The notes under the pieces: generated by a model
The model's database searches: none
What the model saw: the letters and a program-made list of their open reading frames with translations, nothing else
Told to the model about the DNA's origin: nothing
Origin: Curvularia sp. ZM96
Taxonomy: Eukaryota; Ascomycota; Dothideomycetes; Pleosporales; Pleosporaceae
Assembly: GCA_022457065.1 (NCBI GenBank)
Contig: JAJGBQ010000002.1
Location: 806,001-870,000 of the forward strand
DNA: 64,000 bases
Direction: 5' to 3'
Program-made: the position numbers and the translations under genes
Part shown: in pieces, positions 58,693 to 64,000 of the stretch
How the letters are laid out: each line of letters begins with the position of its first letter
How positions within the stretch are numbered: the stretch's first letter is position 1

Positions 58693-59694
58693 TGTGTTGA
58701 GGGGTGTTCGGGCGTGAGTTCTTGTTCAAGGGTTAGGGAAGGGGAATAGAGTGTGGGAGTGCGGGGAATGCATGATAATGGATGTGTTGGTCCATTGTTA
58801 CACAGCATATCACATTGCTTTTGCGAATGGCTGTAGTAAGAGTGAGTTTGGTGCCGTAGAGGTAATATGCTGTATGGTTTGGACATCAGTCTCATCTGTA
58901 GCAACCTTTTATCGATTAGTAAATTGAATGGTACTTCTTCCAAAGAGACGAGTGGAGAGTATACATTTCGCAGGGACGTGTACGGTGAGTTCGCTTTAAC
59001 GATTGAAGCCTCAGTTACGGAAATTGTCTTGTCTAAAATTCCTCGTGAAAGTCTCTGATCTAGAATTGTTTATACTTCTATGAAAGACTAATTTTGTATT
59101 CACTATCCCTTCTAATCAACGACATCATAGTTTCGACCGCTATATATTGACTCCACTAACCTAGTTCAAAAGCACATATCCGAAGCTACCCCGCATGTCC
59201 GGGACTGTGGACTACGGGTGACGATTACGCTCCAAATGTTGGGCCTCAGAGCCCCAAAATCTAGGTCCTCAAAAGACCAAGCTATGTGCTTCAAAACAGA
59301 ACTTTGGGCCTTAAACAGGCCGGCTAGTGGGTAGAGCTTGTGAAAGAGAAAGTTTTCTTAGTCTTACATATATTCAGAAAATACTAGTGGCTCGGGGTCC
59401 AAATACAGAGGGGTAGCTGAAGAATGTGGATCTATGACTATGAGCGTCTTTTGGGGATATACTATAGTTGTGACCCAATAGCTGGATAGTACAAACAGGG
59501 AAGTCCTAGTATCTAGGAATCTCGGTATAGCTTGAGGCCCTGATCTTCAAGGCACATTCGTCATGCGAGTGGGCCGCGGCATAATTCCGAAAAGTAACAC
59601 GCACTAAGCCTATCCCTCTTACCTCCGCATCCGACATATGCAACCATGTTCGCTCCTCTTTCTTCCGGTTTCTTGATGCTTTCTATGGTTGAAG
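58693..59694. other. 1-kb intergenic region
   Basis: Promoters of the small secreted-type gene (minus) and the acyl-CoA synthetase (plus). It contains a degenerate repeat at 59241-59321, described separately. No gene supported. Confidence 0.45.
59241..59321. repeat. Degenerate ~22-bp tandem units with small stems
   Basis: Four related words start at 59241 (GGGCCTCAGAGCCC), 59264 (GGTCCTCAAAAGACC), 59286 (GTGCTTCAAAACAGA) and 59306 (GGGCCTTAAACAGGCC), spaced 20-23 bp. Three have short self-complementary ends (GGGC/GCCC, GGTC/GACC, GGCCT/AGGCC). It may be an old tandem repeat or a set of protein-binding sites upstream of the acyl-CoA synthetase. Confidence 0.4.
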
Positions 59695-61812
59695 ATGCTC
59701 CGGAAGCTTGTGTCAAGAGCTACAAGATGCCCTAAGCCTGTGCGAATTCCGCAGAGAGGGCTCCTCACACAAGCATACAGCATTGGACCTACCGAGGTAC
59801 ATCAATTCGGCCCCACTTCCCCACGACCTTGTAGCTCCCATCTTACTGACAACTCAGTACAGCCCCCCCTGCTCGAACAGACTGTTCCTCAACATTTTGC
59901 AGGAGTTGTGAGACAGTATGGCGACCGTGATGCGTGCGTATGCTTCTATTCGTCTGATCGCATCCCGGCTAAGTCTCATGTAGAGTTATCTCGCACCACC
60001 AACGCATCTGCCTGACGTACGATGGACTGGATCGCGATTCGAACAGACTCGCAAGAGGGCTACAGAACCTAGGCGTAAAGAAGGGAGATAGGGTTGCCGT
60101 GAGCTTGGGCAACAACATTGAGTTCGCTACTGTATGTCGTGCGGGTACCTTGTGAGAAATGGAAGCTGACGGCTTCAAAGATCACGTATGCGCTTTTCAA
60201 ACTGGGGGCGATACTGGTATGTGTTCAGCTGTAGTAAAAAAGATGGTCCGTAAGCCAATTGATTCATAGGTACCCCTCAATCCCTCCTTCAACGCCCCAC
60301 AGGTTCTGAACGCAATCAATCACCTGGACGCCGCCCATCTCATCATCGGAGCCGAGACAAACCTTCCACGCAAAGATCCACGACCAAACATCCCATTACT
60401 TACTCATTTGATACCTAATCTCACTGGCTCGAAACTCGAATCCGAACTCGTACCTTCCCTAGAGAATGTTGTGGTGGTGGACAATGCCCAAGGGAGGATA
60501 AATCTAGAAGAGCACAAGAGTTTGGGAAGATACCAAAATGTAATAGAGGATGGTGGCCAAGGCGAAGCATTGGAGGATCAAAAGCTGGATCCCAATGAAA
60601 TTGTCAATATTCAATTTACGTCGGGCACGACAAGCATGCCGAAAGCTGCTTGCTTGAGCCACAGGAGTATCTTGAATAACGGCAACAGTATCGGCGACAG
60701 GATGTTACTAACAGAGCACGACGTGGTTTGTTGCCCGCCTCCATTGTTCCAGTGAGTTGTCCTGCATGAGTTGAACTATTCGACACCTGACATCTACAGT
60801 TGCTTCGGATGCATCCTCGGATACATGGCCACGGCTACACATGGAAGCGCCATAGTCTTCCCAACCGAGGCGTTTAATGATCTTGCCACTCTCGAAGCCG
60901 TTCGCGAATACAAGTGCACTGCTCTATATGGCGTTCCTACTATGTTTGTGGCGGAGCTGGAGCTCCTAGCCAACGGTGTTGTACCATACGAAGGCTTCCA
61001 GCATCTGCGCACTGGCATTGCAGCCGGCTCCTCTATCCCTGCTGAGCTTATGCGCAAGCTTCATAAGATCTTGAATCTGACAGAGTTGACCATCTGCTAC
61101 GGCATGACAGAGACAAGTCCCGTATCTGCCATGACCACTACGGACGATCCCATTGAGAAGCGCATCAATACCGTAGGCCGCCTTCTCCCACATGTCCGCG
61201 CCAAGGTTGTCAGCGCTTCCGACTGGTCACAAACATTAGACGTGGGTCAACGTGGTGAACTAGCCGTCTCAGGCTATCTCCTCATGAGAGGCTATTGGAA
61301 CGACCCGGGGCGCACAGCAGAGGTCCTTCAACCGGATAAAGACGGTGTCATGTGGATGCATACTGGCGATGAAGCGTCCATGGATGAGGAAGGCTATATC
61401 AAGATAACCGGTCGAATCAAGGATCTTATCATCAAGGGCGGAGAGAATATCCACCCATTAGAGGTTGAGAACTGTCTATTCGCTCACCCAGCGGTCAGCG
61501 AAGTTAGTGTCGTTGGGCTACCGGACGAGCGGTACGGTGAGGTTGTTGCGGCTTTTATCGTAAGACACGCTGGGGAACATGGAAAAGTAACAGCCGATGA
61601 AGTGAGAACCTGGGTCAGGGGAAAGCTGAGTCATCATCTGGGTACGTGTACATTGAGATTGTAAGCGCGATGGAAGCTGACCTCCAAACCAAGTACCAAA
61701 ATACGTTTTCTGGGTAGACAATTATCCCAAGACAGCGAGTGGCAAGATACAAAAGTTCAAGCTAAAAGAGCAAGGTATCACGCTGCTACAAGAAGGCAAA
61801 GGGCTGGTGTAA
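59695..61812 (+). CDS. Mitochondrial-type acyl-CoA synthetase (ACSF2-like AMP-binding enzyme)
   Basis: Activates medium-chain fatty or related acids to acyl-CoA with ATP. The protein has 599 residues from exons 59695-59796, 59863-59933, 59984-60131, 60181-60216 (36 nt), 60270-60751, 60800-61641 and 61694-61812; phases sum to 600 codons. The N-terminus (MLRKLVSRATRCPKPVRIPQ) is a mitochondrial-type presequence. Adenylation motifs: NIQFTSGTTSMPKAACLSH (from about 233), with Ser replacing the usual Gly after TSGTT; YGMTETSP; GDEASMDEEGYIKITGRIKD; KGGENIHPLEVEN; and the catalytic Lys578 in SGKIQKFK. The downstream order and NIQFTSGTT and SGKIQKFKL signatures fit the ACSF2 branch. No peroxisomal SKL tail is present (ends GKGLV). 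The substrate is unproven. Confidence 0.9.
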
Positions 61813-62598
61813 GGGCGGGGAGATTTTGGGGATGATGTCGCTCTCCGGTATCGCCCCCAGCTATCCAAACACTATGGTCATCAAGAATTACGACAGCAGT
61901 CCATGTTCGGCCTAGGCTGGCCGTGTGTCAGCAGAAATATGTTTATTGCCAGATCTGTGACCCTCAACATACACTAAAATCTGATAGTCACAGCCTAAGA
62001 GTCTAGTGCTGTGATGGTTTCGTTCTGGTGTTTCCGTTTTCCGTCCCGTGCGGCACCCCACAGAATACGTGAAATTCTTTTCAATACAGTAGCAGGGATG
62101 TGGATGCCATGCTAATCTAAGTTGCATGTAAGCGAGGTACAGTGACTTGTGCTTACTTGCAGGAAGTCAAAGAAAACGTCAGCACGAGAAATATAGACTT
62201 AGTGCCCAGTTCGTTTACAGCACCATTCATGGGAAAGCACGAAAATCTTAGTTCGAGACACAGCTTTATTTCCTTACTTCCTTGGCGTCTCGCCTCGTTA
62301 TTGATTGTAAAGTGCCTAAAATCCGGCGCAAGAGTGGGTAACGATGCTTTTTCGTAGCCTGCAGCTTGCAGGTACGATTGGTCCAGAGTGTCTTCCCTAG
62401 CCGCTGACTGTCCACAATGATGATAAAACCCCAGCTCTTTCTCATCTCTCTATCTCTCCCTCTTTTCCCACTTCTCAAGAAACTTGTTGGTGGAAGTTGT
62501 CGTCTCGACGTTGCCTCGCTGTCGCTACTCCGTTAGTGTATCGATATTAACACGTTGACTAAAAAGAACAAGAAGACAAAGAGCTATAATCGTGAAGA
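61813..62598. other. Intergenic region
   Basis: 3' flank of the acyl-CoA synthetase and promoter/leader of the GNAT-like gene; a pyrimidine-rich run (TCTCTCTATCTCTCCC) lies about 140 bp before the ATG at 62599. No other gene supported. Confidence 0.5.
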
Positions 62599-63492
62599 AT
62601 GACAGAATTCACAAACAACCGTGTACCTACGCAGTCGAACCCCTCGGCTTTGCCACCTCGCTATGAGATCCGCAAACTAAAACCTGTTCACCTTCCCTGG
62701 GCTGCCGCTATCCTGGCACACAGCCACGGTTTTCACACCAACGTGTGGAATAAGATATGGCCTGCCGATCATGACACTGGTCGTTGGACAGTAGACATGG
62801 CTCTCGCGGCGGAGTACCTTGTCCGGCATCAGATCGACTCTGGCCTCTCCTACGGCGTATTCGACACCGAATACGAATTCAAGACCGATGAGGCCAAAGC
62901 CGTCGGTGGTGCCCTCCTCTGGACCTCCGACGAAACAGCCTCACACAGTGTAGAAAAGAGCCAAGGCAGGGAAGCAGAAGGCATGCGGCTACTGCAGCAA
63001 ATGGACTTCCCGCTCGTCAGCATAGTGCTAAGTTACGACGGCTACACGCCACTGAACGAGGAGAAAATGAAGCCCCTGCTCGCCGCATTCCCCGAATTTC
63101 CTATCCTCTATGGTGCGCTTGCGAAGCGAGATCAGAGAGATCCAGCGTCGTGGCAGCCAACGGGGCCGGGGCAGGTGCTCATGCGCAATGCGACGTCGAC
63201 ACGGCACGACTATGAACGCAAGGGTATCATGGCTGCGACGGCGAGGTGGCTGCAACGCGAAGCAGCGCTCATGGGTTACAGGGGCATACAGATTGAGGCC
63301 ATGGCTGATCCAGTAATCCACGTCTGGACAGATGGCGCGCAGAAGCCGTTTCGGGGTACAGTGATTAGCGAGTTTGAGTGTGAGACTCTTGAGGATGAGG
63401 AAGGACATAAGCCGTTTTGGCCGGCGAAGCAGAGAGTGGCGAAGTGTTGGGTAGACTTGACAACTACGGATACTAGTGATGCACAGCCTTGA
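62599..63492 (+). CDS. GNAT-like N-acetyltransferase fold protein
   Basis: Protein of 297 residues, single exon, start ATG at 62599. The N-terminal half has RKLKPVHLPWAAAILAHSHG and YGVFDTEYEFK, as in fungal acyltransferase-like proteins. The segment ERKGIMAATARWLQREAALM, leading into GYRGIQIEAM, resembles GNAT motif A (R-x-G-I/L-x-x-x-L) and its following strand, where acetyl-CoA would bind. No signal peptide or membrane span. The acceptor substrate is unknown, and the assignment rests on fold-like pattern, so a related hypothetical protein without enzymatic activity is possible. The gene is monocistronic at the right end of the window. Confidence 0.7.
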   Translation: MTEFTNNRVPTQSNPSALPPRYEIRKLKPVHLPWAAAILAHSHGFHTNVWNKIWPADHDTGRWTVDMALAAEYLVRHQIDSGLSYGVFDTEYEFKTDEAKAVGGALLWTSDETASHSVEKSQGREAEGMRLLQQMDFPLVSIVLSYDGYTPLNEEKMKPLLAAFPEFPILYGALAKRDQRDPASWQPTGPGQVLMRNATSTRHDYERKGIMAATARWLQREAALMGYRGIQIEAMADPVIHVWTDGAQKPFRGTVISEFECETLEDEEGHKPFWPAKQRVAKCWVDLTTTDTSDAQP

Positions 63493-64000
63493 GCGTGGAG
63501 AGAGAGGATGATAGAGTGGAGGAGGCAACGAGCATTTTCAAGCATCCAAGTTTGGATAATTGGCCACGCTCTACCTTAGTGTGCCCCGTGGGGTAACAAG
63601 TACTACGGTACATGATTTGGCTGTTAGGTTTCGTAGCCGAGAATTCGACCGTTCATCAATCATCAGTTACAAGCAAGCAATCAATCCGGTTCTCGCTGGA
63701 CATTGCAGTATCAAATGACCTTTTAAAGATGTCGCATCATTTGTGGCCATAGACATGCCCGCTAGAGATCGACAAATTTTCTAAAACATGAACAGTCGCA
63801 TTTTGGTATATGCGTTAAGCTTCTGCCATTCAATTTGGTGTAAGGCTTTGGATTTTATCGAGATTATCATGATAGTAAATATCCGATCTTGAAGCTCTGT
63901 ACGTATTGATCTTGCTGAACTTGTGCATCGAGTTTATTCTATAACATACCCGCTTGCGCGATTGCTCGTCAGATTATTGGCATTCATATGGCAGATCAAA
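63493..64000. other. Right-end intergenic DNA
   Basis: 3' flank of the GNAT-like gene to the window edge. AT-rich; nothing supported. Confidence 0.5.

Noticed and set aside
1..64000. Secondary-metabolite cluster, CRISPR array, rRNA, intact transposon
   Set aside because: No PKS, NRPS or terpene core genes, no regular spaced repeats, no rRNA segments, and no transposase or reverse-transcriptase frames were seen.

Overview
The window is nuclear DNA of a filamentous ascomycete (Pezizomycotina). Gene content fits Dothideomycetes/Pleosporales, but that rank is an inference. The eukaryotic evidence is direct: most genes are split by short GT-AG introns, mostly about 40-90 nt, often with CTGAC/CTAAC branch-like sites, and splicing them restores continuous conserved proteins whose phases add up exactly. 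The families are fungal: Zn(II)2Cys6 regulators, ATG15, DUR3, DBP9, a GRAM-TBC-EF-hand GAP and NACHT-ankyrin STAND proteins.

Layout. 1-13.6 kb: a left-truncated urea permease (dur3) with GATA sites upstream, an orphan secreted protein, the ribosome-biogenesis helicase DBP9, a six-exon DUF6590 gene whose exons are all short, and an orphan coiled-coil protein. 13.6-18.8 kb: gene-poor. 18.8-31 kb: a secreted PAF-acetylhydrolase-like esterase, an orphan protein, a GH64 beta-1,3-glucanase without a signal peptide, a complete Zn(II)2Cys6 regulator, a TMEM205-like membrane protein, a rhamnogalacturonan acetylesterase, and a DUF6601-like membrane protein. 31.2-38.3 kb: a ten-exon, 2171-residue STAND/NLR-like protein (esterase-like, NACHT-like, about 24 ankyrin repeats, disordered tail). 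39-41 kb: atg15. 41-49 kb: gene-poor apart from a small Cys-rich protein. 49-64 kb: a dense block holding a fungal transcription-factor-domain protein without a zinc cluster, a tail-anchored inositol 5-phosphatase, a mitochondrial-type arabinitol-dehydrogenase-like SDR, a Gyp2/Mdr1-like Rab GAP, a small secreted-type protein, an ACSF2-like acyl-CoA synthetase and a GNAT-like protein.

How genes relate. There are no operons and no obvious secondary-metabolite cluster. The strongest candidate for something new is the NLR-like gene. Its P-loop lysine and Walker B aspartate are both replaced, and its hydrolase nucleophile is Cys rather than Ser. It shares a 421-bp divergent promoter with the DUF6601-like membrane protein. 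Several enzymes (RG acetylesterase, GH64, PAF-AH-like esterase) suit a plant- or litter-associated lifestyle. All exon boundaries were read by eye from splice signals and phase, with no transcript evidence.
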